This document shows positions 44,088 to 53,773 of a DNA stretch of 64,000 nt, piece after piece. This stretch comes from Dehalococcoidia bacterium. Its GTDB lineage: Bacteria > Chloroflexota > Dehalococcoidia > Lucifugimonadales > Lucifugimonadaceae. Under the pieces are notes generated by a model that saw only the letters and a list, made by a program, of their open reading frames with translations, was not told where the DNA came from and ran no database searches. Numbering within the stretch: position 1 is the first letter of the stretch; the number at the start of each line of letters is the position of its first letter. The translations under genes were made by a program, and so were the position numbers. The stretch is from contig JAJEAU010000003.1 in the NCBI GenBank assembly GCA_022824185.1, forward strand, positions 1 through 64,000. Direction: 5' to 3'.

Positions 44088-45035
44088 CTAGGAGTCCGGC
44101 AATACAGTGGTGAGCGAAAGCGTGTAAGTGCCGGTGTTGCCTTCGCTGGCGTGGGGAGTCCCGATCTCCACATAAAGCGTGCCGCTGAAGAAATAGTCCT
44201 CGATCGAAGTGAGCGGGTCGGCTACGACGTAGGTGTTTAAATCGCCGTCCTCTCGCCAGATGTGCCAGATGCCAACTCCGGACGGGGCATCCAAGACGTC
44301 GAAGCGGTACCACCCACCTTCCGGGAATTCAACGCGGATGACATCCCTGTCGTCAAGCGATTCGACACCCGGATGCGGGCGGAGGCCGTCTGCATTGGGC
44401 CGGTCGATTACGATCCAGTCCCACCGAGTTAATCTCTCATCGCCCGGCGCGACATCGGAATCGATTGTAGCGGTTGCGGAACCTCCAGGGCGAAGGATTG
44501 CGTCTGAAACGGTCCGATAGTCGTCGGCGTGGTCGTCGGCCCTAATCGAGATGGTGTAACCGCCTGTGCCGGTCCGATCTTGGGCACCTGCCCCTACCGC
44601 GATGTAGTGGATACCGCCTTCTTCAGGGGTGAACGATGCCCTTGCGGAATTCGGCAGGATGCCACCTCCATCTTTTTCGCCCACGAGTTGGGTGTGTTCC
44701 TCGTCGAGGATTTCGAGGATGCTGGGATCGACGAGATGACCATGCGCCAAGGCGGGGTGATCATCAGATGGGTGGTCGTCGTGCCGCGTCAACGCGATCG
44801 TGGGTTTGAGTTCCACTATGTAGTTTTGCCCAGCGGAAGCGGTGAAGCTGTACCAATCGGTGCCGGCATCTTCTTCAGTGAGCTCTCCGTTGATGGCGTG
44901 TTCAACGCCGACCGACAACGGAGCGGCGTCGACGACCTCATGGGAATGCCCGTATGTCGGGGCAGGTGCGGTAGCGAACACCACGACGAACGCAACCAGC
45001 GAAATCAAAGCGAAGGGGAGATTGCGGATGCTCAT
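44088..45035 (-). CDS. Secreted PPC-like domain protein with His/Asp-rich insert
   Basis: 315 residues with signal peptide (LPFALISLVAFVVVFATAPAPTYG). Three pre-peptidase-C-like beta-domain repeats are suggested by DAGTDWYSFTASAGQNYIVE, GGIHYIAVGAGAQDRTGTGGYTISI and TLYVEIGTPHASEGNTGTYT. Residues about 83-100 (RHDDHPSDDHPALAHGHLVD) are rich in His and Asp and could bind metal. No catalytic domain is attached, so it is probably a secreted binding or surface protein. Stand-alone gene. Confidence 0.65.
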   Translation of the reverse strand: MSIRNLPFALISLVAFVVVFATAPAPTYGHSHEVVDAAPLSVGVEHAINGELTEEDAGTDWYSFTASAGQNYIVELKPTIALTRHDDHPSDDHPALAHGHLVDPSILEILDEEHTQLVGEKDGGGILPNSARASFTPEEGGIHYIAVGAGAQDRTGTGGYTISIRADDHADDYRTVSDAILRPGGSATATIDSDVAPGDERLTRWDWIVIDRPNADGLRPHPGVESLDDRDVIRVEFPEGGWYRFDVLDAPSGVGIWHIWREDGDLNTYVVADPLTSIEDYFFSGTLYVEIGTPHASEGNTGTYTLSLTTVLPDS

Positions 45036-45136
45036 TGCGAACCTCCTGAAACTGAGTTGGAGAAATAAGAAAACGGCGTTGCCGATTTATACGTACAACG
45101 AAAAGCGCCGACGTTAGGATGCGTCGCAGGGCGATC

Positions 45137-45682
45137 TCAAACGTTGAAACGCATGATGTGGCGACGAATGCCTACCATCCCCGCTTCTTCAAACCCCAGA
45201 CGTTCGAACGTGCCGATGCGTCCCATGTAGCTGTAACTCGGAGAGTCGTAATCGACGGGATAGGCTTCGACCATCTTGGCACCGTTGGCTTTCGCATAGT
45301 CGATTGCGGCTTCGATGAGAGGGGTTGTCAAGCCGTCCCGTCGGTGATCGGTTCGGATGAAGAAGCAGGCGATGGACCAGACGTCTTCGATATCATCGCC
45401 GTCGGAAACGTATTTCGCGCCGCGCAAGTTCTTGTACGTCGCCATGGGAGCGATCGAGCACCATCCAACGGGCTCGCCGTCAACGTAAGCGAGGACGCCG
45501 ATTGGCGTACCGCCGGAGACGTAGTTTGAGATGGCGTGTTTCTTGGTGGCGTTGTCGGTCTTCCCGTACTGCGGTTCCATAGGCCGATTAACCATGCACC
45601 AACAGAATTTGGGCCCGCCACGACCTTCGAAGAGTTGGACGAAGTCGGGGTAGGTGTCGATGGTAACGGGGAGGAACCTCAT
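45137..45682 (-). CDS. GNAT-family acetyltransferase
   Basis: 181 residues starting MRFLPVTIDTYPDF. The start overlaps the yihY-like gene stop by four bases (ATGA), which decides it over the longer track ORF. GNAT features: GEPVGWCSIAP, IACFFIRTDHRRDGLTTPLIEAAIDYAKANG and TFERLGFEEAG. Substrate unknown. FCWCMVNRP near the N-terminus is shared with uncharacterised GNAT proteins often acting on small molecules. Confidence 0.8.
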   Translation of the reverse strand: MRFLPVTIDTYPDFVQLFEGRGGPKFCWCMVNRPMEPQYGKTDNATKKHAISNYVSGGTPIGVLAYVDGEPVGWCSIAPMATYKNLRGAKYVSDGDDIEDVWSIACFFIRTDHRRDGLTTPLIEAAIDYAKANGAKMVEAYPVDYDSPSYSYMGRIGTFERLGFEEAGMVGIRRHIMRFNV

Positions 45683-46623
45683 CTGGACCGCAGGTCGGAA
45701 ACAACCTTCGTCACCGCCGCACCGTACAGGAAAATGAACGACGCGACATAAGCCCACAACATCAGAACGATGACGGAGGTGATCGGTCCGTAGATGTTGG
45801 CTTGGTTGGTGTCGTGGCTGTTGAACCAGAAGAAAACGTGTTTGCCGCTTTCGAAGAGGATGATGGCTACGATGGCACCGAAGAATGCGTCTCGCAGTTG
45901 CACTCGGGTGTTCGGGATTCGGTAGTAGATGATGGTGAAGATTATGGTGGTCAATACGGCGGGTATTACTGTCGCGAAGGCGCCGAGGGTTATCGTTGCG
46001 GCGGTAGACAGACCATGGGACACGACCGCCGATTCTTGGCTCAGTTGGATGAGGGCGCGGATGACGCCGGCCAGTCCGATTGTGAGCATAAATAGGGCGA
46101 CGACGAAGGTGGCGAGGCTGACGCTTTTGATGGTGACTTGGACGACTTGGGTGTTGCGGATGTCGAAGACGCGGTTCACAGATCGGGTGGTGGCGGCGAA
46201 GAGTCGATTGGCACCGAGCATGAGGTTCATGACGGCGAGGATACCGATGGTGAGGGAGCCGCCGAGGAGGTTGTTAATGGCGTCGTCGATTAGACCTTGG
46301 GACGCAGGGAATAGATAGTGGAGGGCTTCGCCGATGACGTCGACTACGCCATCAGATGGACCGACAAGGATGAGGATCATGGCCATGAGGGCGACCATGG
46401 GGAGTTGCGAGAGGACGGTGAAGAACGCAAGCGATGCGGCGAGGTCGGTGCCGCCCGCGTAGAGGAGTTGGCGGAACGCTTTGTAGAAGAGTTTGACTAG
46501 GAATGTCGCTTTGTTGTCGGGGACCCTATCCGCGAGCGTCTTCAGTCGCTCCGATGTTCGGTCTTTGAGTTGGGATGAAATGGACACGCTTAAGTTTGTG
46601 GTTCGTTTTCTGATAGATTGCAT
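45679..46623 (-). CDS. YihY/BrkB-family inner-membrane protein
   Basis: 314 residues with about six membrane segments. Family landmarks: AASLAFFTVLSQLPMVALMAM, GGSLTIGILAVMNLMLGANRLF, YYRIPNTRVQLRDAFFGAIVA, YGPITSVIVLMLWAYVASFIFLYGAAV. The former name RNase BN for this family is wrong; it is probably a transporter or envelope protein. It is translationally coupled to the GNAT gene downstream. Confidence 0.88.
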   Translation of the reverse strand: MQSIRKRTTNLSVSISSQLKDRTSERLKTLADRVPDNKATFLVKLFYKAFRQLLYAGGTDLAASLAFFTVLSQLPMVALMAMILILVGPSDGVVDVIGEALHYLFPASQGLIDDAINNLLGGSLTIGILAVMNLMLGANRLFAATTRSVNRVFDIRNTQVVQVTIKSVSLATFVVALFMLTIGLAGVIRALIQLSQESAVVSHGLSTAATITLGAFATVIPAVLTTIIFTIIYYRIPNTRVQLRDAFFGAIVAIILFESGKHVFFWFNSHDTNQANIYGPITSVIVLMLWAYVASFIFLYGAAVTKVVSDLRSR

Positions 46624-46691
46624 TTAACTGATACCTGAGGGTAAGCGGATTCGGTTTTGCGAATTGGAATAAGTTGGCGGTCAAATGAGAA

Positions 46692-46721
46692 TGCGCCGCA
46701 TCGGGGATCCGGTGCGGCGCA
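46692..46721 (-). terminator. Probable intrinsic terminator after groEL
   Basis: A perfect 9-bp stem TGCGCCGCA / TGCGGCGCA with a 12-base loop, 40 bases past the groEL stop. The following tract ATTCTCATTTGA has few consecutive T, so termination strength is uncertain. Confidence 0.6.
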
Positions 46722-46761
46722 TTTGGTTGGCTGTTGCCTTTCCGGTTAGGAACGGACTTGC

Positions 46762-48393
46762 TTAGAAGTCCATTCCGCCGCCGGGTGGCATACCGCCGCC
46801 GCCGGGCATGGGAGGCTCGGGCTGCTCGGTAATCAGAGCGGCCGTGGTGAGGATCATGCCTGCGACAGAAACGGCGTTCTCAACGGCTGAGCGGGTGACC
46901 TTCGCCGGGTCGACGATGCCCATGGACATCATGTCGCCGTACTCGTTGGTCATGGCGTTGAAGCCGAAGTTGAGGTCGTCGGATCCGGCGACGCGGTCAA
47001 GGATGACAGCGCCTTCGAAACCGCAGTTGCCAGCGATGATGCGGATCGGCTCTCGAAGTGACTTCGAGAGGATCTGCACGCCGGTCTGCTCGTCTTCGTC
47101 TTCAAACTGGATGGTGTCGAGCTTGTCCGCGGCACGGATCAGGACTGAACCGCCACCGGGTACGATACCTTCTTCAACAGCCGCACGAGTCGCTTCCAGA
47201 GCGTCTTCGACACGTTGCTTCTTCTCCTTCATCTCGATCTCGGTTGCCGCGCCGACACGAAGGATGGCCACGCCGCCCGATAGCTTGGCGAGTCGCTCTT
47301 GTAGCTTCTCGCGGTCGTAATCGGAGGTCGTGTCCTCGATCTGAGCTTGAATTTCGGTCATTCGACCGCGGATCTCGGCCTGGTCGCCGGCGCCGCCCAC
47401 GAAGGTCGTGTCGTCTTTCTTGACAACGACCTGTTTACACCTGCCAAGGTCTTCGAGGGTGGTGGAGTCGAGCTTGCGCCCGATCTCGTCGGAGATCACG
47501 GTGCCACCGGTAAGGATGGCGATGTCCTGGAGCATTGCCTTGCGGCGGTCGCCAAAGCCGGGAGCCTTGACCGCGACGCAGTTGAGGGTGCCGCGGAGCT
47601 TGTTGACGACGAGTGTGGCGAGGGCTTCGCCTTCGACGTCTTCAGCGATGACGAGGATGTTCTTGCTGGTCTGGAGCACCTTCTCGAGAAGCGGGAGCAG
47701 GTCGGAGACCGCCGAGATCTTCTGGGAGGTGATCAAGATGTACGGGTCGTCAAGAACCGCTTCCTGGCGGTCGGGGTTCGTGACCATGTACGGCGAGAGA
47801 AAACCTCGGTCGATCTGCATGCCTTCGACGAAGTCGGTCTCGTACGAAAGCGACTTTGACTCGTCGACGGTGATGACGCCGTCCTTGCCGACTTTCTCCA
47901 TCACTTGCGCGATCAGCGTGCCCATCTCGTCGTCGTGCGAAGAGAGAACGGCCACGTTGGCGATCTGCGAAGAGCTGTCTACAGGGGTGGACTGGCTCTT
48001 GATCGACTCTCGGATCGTGGCCATAGCCTTTTCCATGCCACGCTTGATGGCCATGGGGTCGGCACCGGCTGCCACGTTCTTGAAGCCTTCGGCAACGATG
48101 GCCTGAGCGAGAACGGTGGAGGTGGTGGTACCGTCACCGGCGTCGTCGTTGGTCTTCTTGGACGCTTCCTTGAGAAGCTGGGCGCCCATGTTCTCGAAGG
48201 GATCCTCGAGGTCGACTTCCTTGGCGATGGTCACGCCGTCGGAGTTGACCTGCGGAGGGCCGAACTTCTTGTCGACGATGACGTTCTGACCGCGCGGGCC
48301 GAGGGTCTTCTTAACGGTGTTCGCGAGGATGTCGATCCCTTCCTTCAACTTGGAACGGGCCTCCTCTTCGAACAGCAAATCTTTTGCTGGCAT
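46762..48393 (-). CDS. groEL: Chaperonin GroEL (60 kDa)
   Basis: 543 residues, normal length. Signature sequences: [42 protein letters not shown] (ATP site DGTTT), [22 protein letters not shown] and [15 protein letters not shown]. It ends with the Gly/Met-rich tail [13 protein letters not shown]. With GroES it forms the ATP-driven folding chamber. It is the second gene of groES-groEL, 82 bases downstream of groES. AAGGAGACAAATAGCC precedes the start. Confidence 0.98.
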   Translation of the reverse strand: MPAKDLLFEEEARSKLKEGIDILANTVKKTLGPRGQNVIVDKKFGPPQVNSDGVTIAKEVDLEDPFENMGAQLLKEASKKTNDDAGDGTTTSTVLAQAIVAEGFKNVAAGADPMAIKRGMEKAMATIRESIKSQSTPVDSSSQIANVAVLSSHDDEMGTLIAQVMEKVGKDGVITVDESKSLSYETDFVEGMQIDRGFLSPYMVTNPDRQEAVLDDPYILITSQKISAVSDLLPLLEKVLQTSKNILVIAEDVEGEALATLVVNKLRGTLNCVAVKAPGFGDRRKAMLQDIAILTGGTVISDEIGRKLDSTTLEDLGRCKQVVVKKDDTTFVGGAGDQAEIRGRMTEIQAQIEDTTSDYDREKLQERLAKLSGGVAILRVGAATEIEMKEKKQRVEDALEATRAAVEEGIVPGGGSVLIRAADKLDTIQFEDEDEQTGVQILSKSLREPIRIIAGNCGFEGAVILDRVAGSDDLNFGFNAMTNEYGDMMSMGIVDPAKVTRSAVENAVSVAGMILTTAALITEQPEPPMPGGGGMPPGGGMDF

Positions 48394-48475
48394 TGGCTAT
48401 TTGTCTCCTTTTCGTGTCGTCAAGGCTTGTGGCCATTGGCGACGAATTGCGTAATTTAGTCGGTGATTGTCGGTG

Positions 48476-48772
48476 TTATCCGACGATGGCGAGGATGTCA
48501 GACTCCCGAAGAATGAGATACTCGGTCCCGTTCTGGGAATACTCGGTTCCTGCGTACTTCGAGTAGATGACGCTGTCGCCGACGTTGACAGACATGTCAA
48601 TGGTTGCGCCTTCGTCCGTCACTCGACCGGGTCCGACGGCCACGATGGCACCCTGCTGGGGCTTCTCTTTCGCGGTGTCGGGGATGATGATTCCGCCTGG
48701 GCTGGTCGACTGCTCTTCGTCCGCCGGTTCGACGACGACACGATCGCTCAGTGGCTTCAAGTTAACCGTCAC
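48476..48772 (-). CDS. groES: Co-chaperonin GroES (10 kDa)
   Basis: 98 residues: [45 protein letters not shown] contains the mobile loop that docks to GroEL, followed by [13 protein letters not shown] and [12 protein letters not shown]. Complete. GGAGGAAACCCCC is upstream of the ATG. First gene of the heat-shock operon with a CIRCE site and promoter about 100 bases upstream. Confidence 0.97.
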   Translation of the reverse strand: MTVNLKPLSDRVVVEPADEEQSTSPGGIIIPDTAKEKPQQGAIVAVGPGRVTDEGATIDMSVNVGDSVIYSKYAGTEYSQNGTEYLILRESDILAIVG

Positions 48773-48856
48773 TTGGGGGTTTCCTCCTTGTCGATAATTG
48801 GTTTAATCTTCGTGGTCGGGACTTTTCGGCACCCGATCCCACGTCTACGATTTTCG

Positions 48857-48883
48857 TTAGCAGTCAGCATGGCCGACTGCCAA
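48857..48883 (-). promoter_or_regulatory. CIRCE operator (HrcA binding site) of groES-groEL
   Basis: TTAGCAGTC-N9-GACTGCCAA matches the CIRCE consensus TTAGCACTC-N9-GAGTGCTAA at 15 of 18 positions with exact 9-base spacing. It lies between the promoter -10 and the groES start, as expected for repression by HrcA. Confidence 0.88.
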
Positions 48884-48888
48884 ACTCA

Positions 48889-48916
48889 ATTATATTTGCG
48901 GATTTCGCATCCGCAA
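48889..48916 (-). promoter_or_regulatory. SigA-type promoter of groES-groEL with overlapping palindrome
   Basis: On the minus strand TTGCGG (48911-48916), 16-base spacer, TATAAT (48889-48894). A perfect 8-bp inverted repeat TTGCGGAT-TTCGC-ATCCGCAA (48896-48916) fills the space between and includes the -35. It could bind a second regulator. Confidence 0.7.
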
Positions 48917-49023
48917 GAGAAAAGTTGATTCGGGTTGAATCATGGTCTGCTTTCAACCCCATCCCGCACCGAGGCGAGAAACCAACGTCCCACCCAACGT
49001 CGGGTTAGCATCTGGAAGCAGAT

Positions 49024-49569
49024 ATGACCCCAGAGATGTGGATAATCGCCGCCGCCCGAGTTGCCGGCTCTTTGCCGGTGATTCGCTGGGCATTCGCCGG
49101 CGCGATCTTGGCGATCCTGGTCGACTTCTCCGACCTGTTCATGATGAACCTGATCACCTTGGGCGGCGTCAACAACTATCAGGCCTTCGACAAGTGGGTC
49201 GATCAGGTCTACATGCTGGCGTTCCTATGGGTAGCCGTGCGGCAGTGGGACGGCCCGGGACGGACGGTTTCGATCTGGCTATTCGGTCTCCGATTGATCG
49301 GCTTCGTCACGTTCGAATTAGTCCAAGACAGATGGGTCCTGATGCTCTTCCCAAACGTCTTCGAGTTCTGGTTCGTAGCCATCGCCGCCCAACTCCACTG
49401 GTGGCCGCAGTATGAATGGACGCGGTGGCGAATCGTCGGCTGGCTGGCAGTCTGCACCGCGTTGAAGCTGACTCAGGAGTACATCCTCCACGTCTGGCAG
49501 GTATTAGACAACTACACCGCAGTCGGCGTCGTAGAGGCGTGGTGGAGTTTCCTGACGGGGTTGTTCTGA
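49024..49569 (+). CDS. Hypothetical multi-pass membrane protein
   Basis: 181 residues with about five hydrophobic helices, e.g. VIRWAFAGAILAILVDFSDLFMMNLI, YMLAFLWVAVRQW, TVSIWLFGLRLIGFVTFELV and VFEFWFVAIAAQLHWW. Rich in Trp. No family recognised. Divergent from groES; upstream lies the groESL regulatory region. Confidence 0.6.
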   Translation: MTPEMWIIAAARVAGSLPVIRWAFAGAILAILVDFSDLFMMNLITLGGVNNYQAFDKWVDQVYMLAFLWVAVRQWDGPGRTVSIWLFGLRLIGFVTFELVQDRWVLMLFPNVFEFWFVAIAAQLHWWPQYEWTRWRIVGWLAVCTALKLTQEYILHVWQVLDNYTAVGVVEAWWSFLTGLF

Positions 49570-49611
49570 ACTAGGAACCCGGCGACTGAGGTTGCCAAGA
49601 ATCAATCAGTC

Positions 49612-49731
49612 CGGCGCCGTCAAATCCCCAATATCCATCAGCACAAGGTCGTTGTGTGCGACGGTGGCACGATACGAGGCTTTGAGGTTGGTCCAAAGAT
49701 CTCCAACGGTGTGTCCGATTAGTTATCCCAT
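49612..49731 (-). pseudogene. Possible short gene remnant
   Basis: The minus strand reads LIGHTVGDLWTNLKASYRAT then VAHNDLVLMDIGDLTAPD and TGA. It is protein-like but without a start in frame (a TAA precedes it after ATGGGA). Probably the 3' end of a lost gene. Confidence 0.3.
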
Positions 49732-51144
49732 TCAATCCCCGTCGTAAGAATCAGGCATAAGTACAAATTCGGGATATGCCTCGATGCCTAACTCCCCAGC
49801 GTCTTGACCGAGTTCTTCAACATCGCGTGTGACACGTATGCCGAGCGGACTGAGCGCAAGAGCCTTCCAAATCACCCACGAAATCGCAAAAACGAACACG
49901 CCGACCGCCAGAACACCGACGAGCTGAGTAACAAAGTCACCACCAGCAACGATGCAGACTGCGAGCGTGCCCCAGATCCCTGCGATAAGGTGCGCCGGAA
50001 TAGCCCCAACAACGTCGTCGAGCTTGACCTTCTCAAGCAGTTTCATGCCCAAGGTGCAGAGGATGCCGCCGACGGCTCCTATGATGATGGCCCAGTAATG
50101 TTCGGTGATGTCGGGACCCGCTGTGATCGACACCAAGCCCGCGATCGCCCCATTCAATCCGACGATCAGATCGATGCGTCCAAAGATGAACCTCGAAACC
50201 GCCAACGACACGACGACACCCGCGGCCGCCGCGAGGTTGGTGTTGACCAAGATGTTGCTCATCGCCACCACATCGGCGGCCGAACCCAGTTTGAGCTGAG
50301 ACCCGCCGTTGAACCCGAACCAGCCGAGCCAGAGGATCAGCACACCCAGAGTGACGATCAAGACGTTCGAAGGAGGTGTCGGACGGGCCTCGCCATTTGC
50401 TCGGAACTTGCCGAGCCGCGGCCCTGCGATCATCACGCCTGCCAACGCCGCCCAACCGCCGGTGCTGTGCACAATCGTCGAACCCGCGAAGTCCTGGAAC
50501 CCCATCTCCGCCAGCCATCCGCCGCCCCAAGTCCACGCTCCCACAATCGGGTAAATCGCAGCCGTGAGCGCAAACGTGAAGATGAAGAACGGCACCAATC
50601 GGACCCGTTCAGCAAGCGCCCCGGAAACGATCGACGCAGTCGTCGCCACAAACACCATCTGGAAGAACCAGTCGGACATCGTGGCATGACCCTGATCCAC
50701 AACCGCTCCTAATGCGGCGTCATCCCCATCGAGAAGCGCCAACTCATCCGACGATGGACCGTACATCAGCGTGAAAGAGCCGATGAAATCGACGACATCG
50801 ACATACATCAGGTTGTATCCGATGAAGAAAAACGCCAGCCCCGCGATCGAATACAGCCCGATGTTCTTGAGGCAAATCATCGACGCGTTCTTAGTCCGCA
50901 CCGAACCCGACACCAGCATCGTGAACCCCGCACACATCCACATCACGAGAGCACCCCACACCAGAAAAGCGAAGGTGTTAAGCACGAAGTCGGTCTCGCT
51001 CAAGCTCTCGGAGAACTGGACCGTCGGCTCCCCAACGAAAACCGCCGGAATGACCAAGAATCCGCCATAGTAGAGCGGCGAGACACGCCACGGGCGGAAT
51101 TCACGAATAGATCGAGCAATCGGCCTCAAATCAGCGAATTTCAT
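49732..51144 (-). CDS. amt: Ammonium transporter (Amt/Rh family)
   Basis: 470 residues starting MKFADLRPIARS with GGAGGATC upstream; the track start is 33 residues too early. Eleven or so helices. Family motifs: FFFIGYNLMY, FQMVFVATTASIVSGALAERVRLVPF, the signature DFAGSTIVHSTGGWAALAGV with twin-His pore residue context and GWFGFNGGSQLKLGSAA. The long C-terminal tail after ALSPLGIRVTRDVEELGQDAGELGIEAYPEF is the conserved cytosolic helix that couples subunits. No glnK gene is adjacent. Confidence 0.93.
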   Translation of the reverse strand: MKFADLRPIARSIREFRPWRVSPLYYGGFLVIPAVFVGEPTVQFSESLSETDFVLNTFAFLVWGALVMWMCAGFTMLVSGSVRTKNASMICLKNIGLYSIAGLAFFFIGYNLMYVDVVDFIGSFTLMYGPSSDELALLDGDDAALGAVVDQGHATMSDWFFQMVFVATTASIVSGALAERVRLVPFFIFTFALTAAIYPIVGAWTWGGGWLAEMGFQDFAGSTIVHSTGGWAALAGVMIAGPRLGKFRANGEARPTPPSNVLIVTLGVLILWLGWFGFNGGSQLKLGSAADVVAMSNILVNTNLAAAAGVVVSLAVSRFIFGRIDLIVGLNGAIAGLVSITAGPDITEHYWAIIIGAVGGILCTLGMKLLEKVKLDDVVGAIPAHLIAGIWGTLAVCIVAGGDFVTQLVGVLAVGVFVFAISWVIWKALALSPLGIRVTRDVEELGQDAGELGIEAYPEFVLMPDSYDGD

Positions 51145-51281
51145 CGCGTATGATCCTCCAATCTGCAAAATTCGCAACACCAAGGTGCCACACTGCGAAA
51201 ATCGCCACGACATACCGTTGTGAGACAGTATTTCAGAAATCAACCGAACGCGCGGAAACCACGCCCGCCCAACTTCCCCGC

Positions 51282-53198
51282 TTAAGGCTGCGGCAACTCT
51301 CGCGCCGGCGCAGTATGGTCAAGCCACACCCGAAGGAAGATGCTGCCGGGATATTTGGGAGGTTTGAGGTCGTGGACCCAGGGGTGAGTACGGTAATGGA
51401 CAGTCGTGGGCTCGACCTCTACAGGTATGACGAGCGCTTGTTCGGCTACGTATTCCTCGATCTTCAAGTAGAGTTCGTGACGTCTAACCGCGTCGCGCTC
51501 GGTGGCGGCTTCGGCAAGCATGTCGTCGAGTTGCTCGAATTCTGGCGCACGATTGATTTTGCCGAATGGTGCGGTTAACGATCGAAGGATGGTGATGGGG
51601 TCGGGATAGGCAGGTGGCACGTTGTAAATCCGCATATGGAATCTGTTATTGTGCCGGCCATCGAAATCGTCGAGAACCGTGACACCGAAGTCGTCTCCTC
51701 CGACTTCGAGATTAAGCGCCTCCGCCCATGCGACAAATGACGGATGGTCCGCGTATATGCTCCACCACCCGAATGACTGCAAGACCCTGACATCCCATGC
51801 ATCTTCTCTGTCTGCATACTTCGATGCCGCCAACTCTGAATCAGCCAATTCGGCGTCGTAACGGATGAACTCGGCGGTCGGTTCTAGCGTCGTCAACTCC
51901 TCGGTTATCAGACGTGCGTCTTTGGCGGCAAATCCGTGGAACGGCGTCAATAGCGAAAGCGCAGCCGCCGCACGCCTGAAATGGATGTCGTCGAACGGCG
52001 GCGCGGCCGCGTTGAGAACGACAAAGATGTAACTAGAAGGGAAGATAGCCACGTCTTCCAGCGCGCCGTCAACCTCAATGCCTTCTTCAGGTACCACCTC
52101 GGCTTCGGCCCCTTCTAGATCTTCAATATCTTCGACCAAGTAATAGTTGGTTAACTCCTCGAAGTCGGTCGCCTCCTCAACGAATGCCAGCGGATCGATT
52201 CCGATCACCCCTGTATACCCGTCCTCGGTTGTTTCCGTTTCTTTGGTGTCGGTCCGGTACCAAACACCATCGAGATACGCAGGTTCACCCCAATAGTGCG
52301 GGTTTCGTGCGATGGCGCAGCGATCGGATACAGATTGATCCTTCAAATCGACAAGTTTGAAAGGTCCCATTCCAACTGGCAAATTCTCGGGTGTCCACCT
52401 CCCCACGTCAGATATCGATATTCCGGAGTTGTAATACTCGATCGGCCAAAGCTCAACATTCTCCCGCTTCAACACCGATGCAACAGGATCCGCAAGCAGA
52501 GCCGGCAAATCCGCACGGGGTTTGGTGAGTCCGATCGTTAGAGTCCGATCGTCAACCGCCACTATACCCGTCAGTTCTTCGCTCTCACCAACTATTACAG
52601 CATCAGCGCCTTCAATCAAGCCGAACACATCCCGCGCTCGACTTCCTGCTTCCGACTTGCTGAGCGATCGTTCCCAACTCCATTTGAAATCGCCGCTCGT
52701 CAACGGGCTGCCGTCGCTGAATTTCAAATCGTTGCGCAGGATGAACTCATACTCCAAGCCGTCAAGACTCACGTTGTAAGAATCGGCCAACTCCAACTCG
52801 AACGGAGATGATGGATCATCGACGATCCGCGTCAGACCAGCGTGGATCTCAGTGACTAACGGCGTGTGGTTCAGCGACGAATACTCCGAAGCGAAATCTA
52901 TCGCAGGGTCAGGACTCTGACACCACAACGATGGCACCGCCAACACCCCACCCCGTCGCGGACCGGTCGGATTGAGCGGCTCGACAAACCTCTCGCCCTC
53001 AACAGTCGGCGGCGGAGAATCTACGATCTCGATACCTTCCATCAGGGGCGATGAGGTAGGCTCCGATGTAGGCGTAGGTTCGACTTGTGGGGTATCGGAA
53101 GTGCAAGCCCATGAGAGGACTGGGACAACGAAACTGACGACAGCCAAAAGTAATGTCAATCGCGTCAACGCCTCACGCCTATTCAGGTGCATCATCAT
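51282..53198 (-). CDS. ABC transporter substrate-binding lipoprotein, family 5
   Basis: 638 residues. Signal peptide with lipobox-like LSWAC (Cys about residue 32), then a Thr/Pro/Ser linker (PTPTSEPTSSP). SBP_bac_5 core: LKFSDGSPLTSGDFKWSWERSLS, PENLPVGMGPFKLVDLKD, ARNPHYWGEPAYLDGVWYR and MLAEAATERDAVRRHELYLKIEEYVAEQALVIPVEVEP. These proteins bind peptides, nickel or other solutes for import; no permease genes are near, so the ligand is unknown. It follows amt on the same strand with a 137-base gap. Confidence 0.85.
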   Translation of the reverse strand: MMMHLNRREALTRLTLLLAVVSFVVPVLSWACTSDTPQVEPTPTSEPTSSPLMEGIEIVDSPPPTVEGERFVEPLNPTGPRRGGVLAVPSLWCQSPDPAIDFASEYSSLNHTPLVTEIHAGLTRIVDDPSSPFELELADSYNVSLDGLEYEFILRNDLKFSDGSPLTSGDFKWSWERSLSKSEAGSRARDVFGLIEGADAVIVGESEELTGIVAVDDRTLTIGLTKPRADLPALLADPVASVLKRENVELWPIEYYNSGISISDVGRWTPENLPVGMGPFKLVDLKDQSVSDRCAIARNPHYWGEPAYLDGVWYRTDTKETETTEDGYTGVIGIDPLAFVEEATDFEELTNYYLVEDIEDLEGAEAEVVPEEGIEVDGALEDVAIFPSSYIFVVLNAAAPPFDDIHFRRAAAALSLLTPFHGFAAKDARLITEELTTLEPTAEFIRYDAELADSELAASKYADREDAWDVRVLQSFGWWSIYADHPSFVAWAEALNLEVGGDDFGVTVLDDFDGRHNNRFHMRIYNVPPAYPDPITILRSLTAPFGKINRAPEFEQLDDMLAEAATERDAVRRHELYLKIEEYVAEQALVIPVEVEPTTVHYRTHPWVHDLKPPKYPGSIFLRVWLDHTAPARELPQP

Positions 53199-53284
53199 GT
53201 TTGTAAACTCCCGATCGGGATGTAGCGATATATCGAAGCCATACCTGTTGCATTACGAATCGAGTGGGCTATTCGGTTTCTTTA

Positions 53285-53340
53285 ATCGATGATTATCTGG
53301 TAGTCGGTGATCTTTTCGGCAACGATTTGATTGCCATTGC
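53285..53340 (-). pseudogene. HepT toxin fragment
   Basis: GNQIVAEKITDYQIII-stop, closely related to VAEKITGYQTIIGLRNR of the HepT gene at 53774-54115. Only about 17 codons remain, stopping just where RNxxxH would follow. Confidence 0.6.
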
Positions 53341-53354
53341 CTAGCAATCCCACC

Positions 53355-53720
53355 CTAACCCAAATCCAACACCCGCCGCACAAAATCATGCACTAGCGGA
53401 CGATCGGAGTCGCGCTCCCAATCTTCCATCGAGTCGTGGTAAAAGTGTCGGTGGAACTTCTCAGCGACTCCGAAATTCGAGCGGATGAGCGGATCGTCGT
53501 GTTCCTCCGCGAGACGCACAACTGCGTTCTTGAGCGAACGATGACTCTCATGCGGCCATTCCCGCTCCTGCGCCGCCCCCATTACGGCATGAGCCGCCGC
53601 TCCCCACAACTTCTCTGCACCCTGCAACACACCACCGCCCTCGAACTCCTCGTCGGAAGCCGCGAGGAAATCTAGCGCGACCTGTCGATGCTCTCTGGGT
53701 GACATTGTGGTGGTAGCCAT
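53355..53720 (-). CDS. HEPN-like (PaREP1-like) protein, intact paralog
   Basis: 121 residues: MATTTMSPREHRQVALDFLA, then GAEKLWGAAAHAVMGAAQER and KFHRHFYHDSMEDWERDSDR. Same length as and strongly similar to the nonsense-disrupted copy at 3463-3828. The pattern LDFLAASDEEFEGGGVLQGAEKLWGAA resembles PaREP1/HEPN-type helical proteins. No Rx4-6H motif is evident, so it may not be catalytic. Next to a HepT fragment in both locations, which suggests it belongs to that toxin-antitoxin context. Confidence 0.6.
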   Translation of the reverse strand: MATTTMSPREHRQVALDFLAASDEEFEGGGVLQGAEKLWGAAAHAVMGAAQEREWPHESHRSLKNAVVRLAEEHDDPLIRSNFGVAEKFHRHFYHDSMEDWERDSDRPLVHDFVRRVLDLG

Positions 53721-53773
53721 GCGTCAAAAGCCTCCAGTGGCGATTCTAACCCGGGTCGCGTGCCGGTCAGCAG

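Noticed and set aside
49804-50712. 302-aa plus-strand ORF
   Set aside because: Antisense to amt; translation is Arg/Asp/His-rich and without domain.
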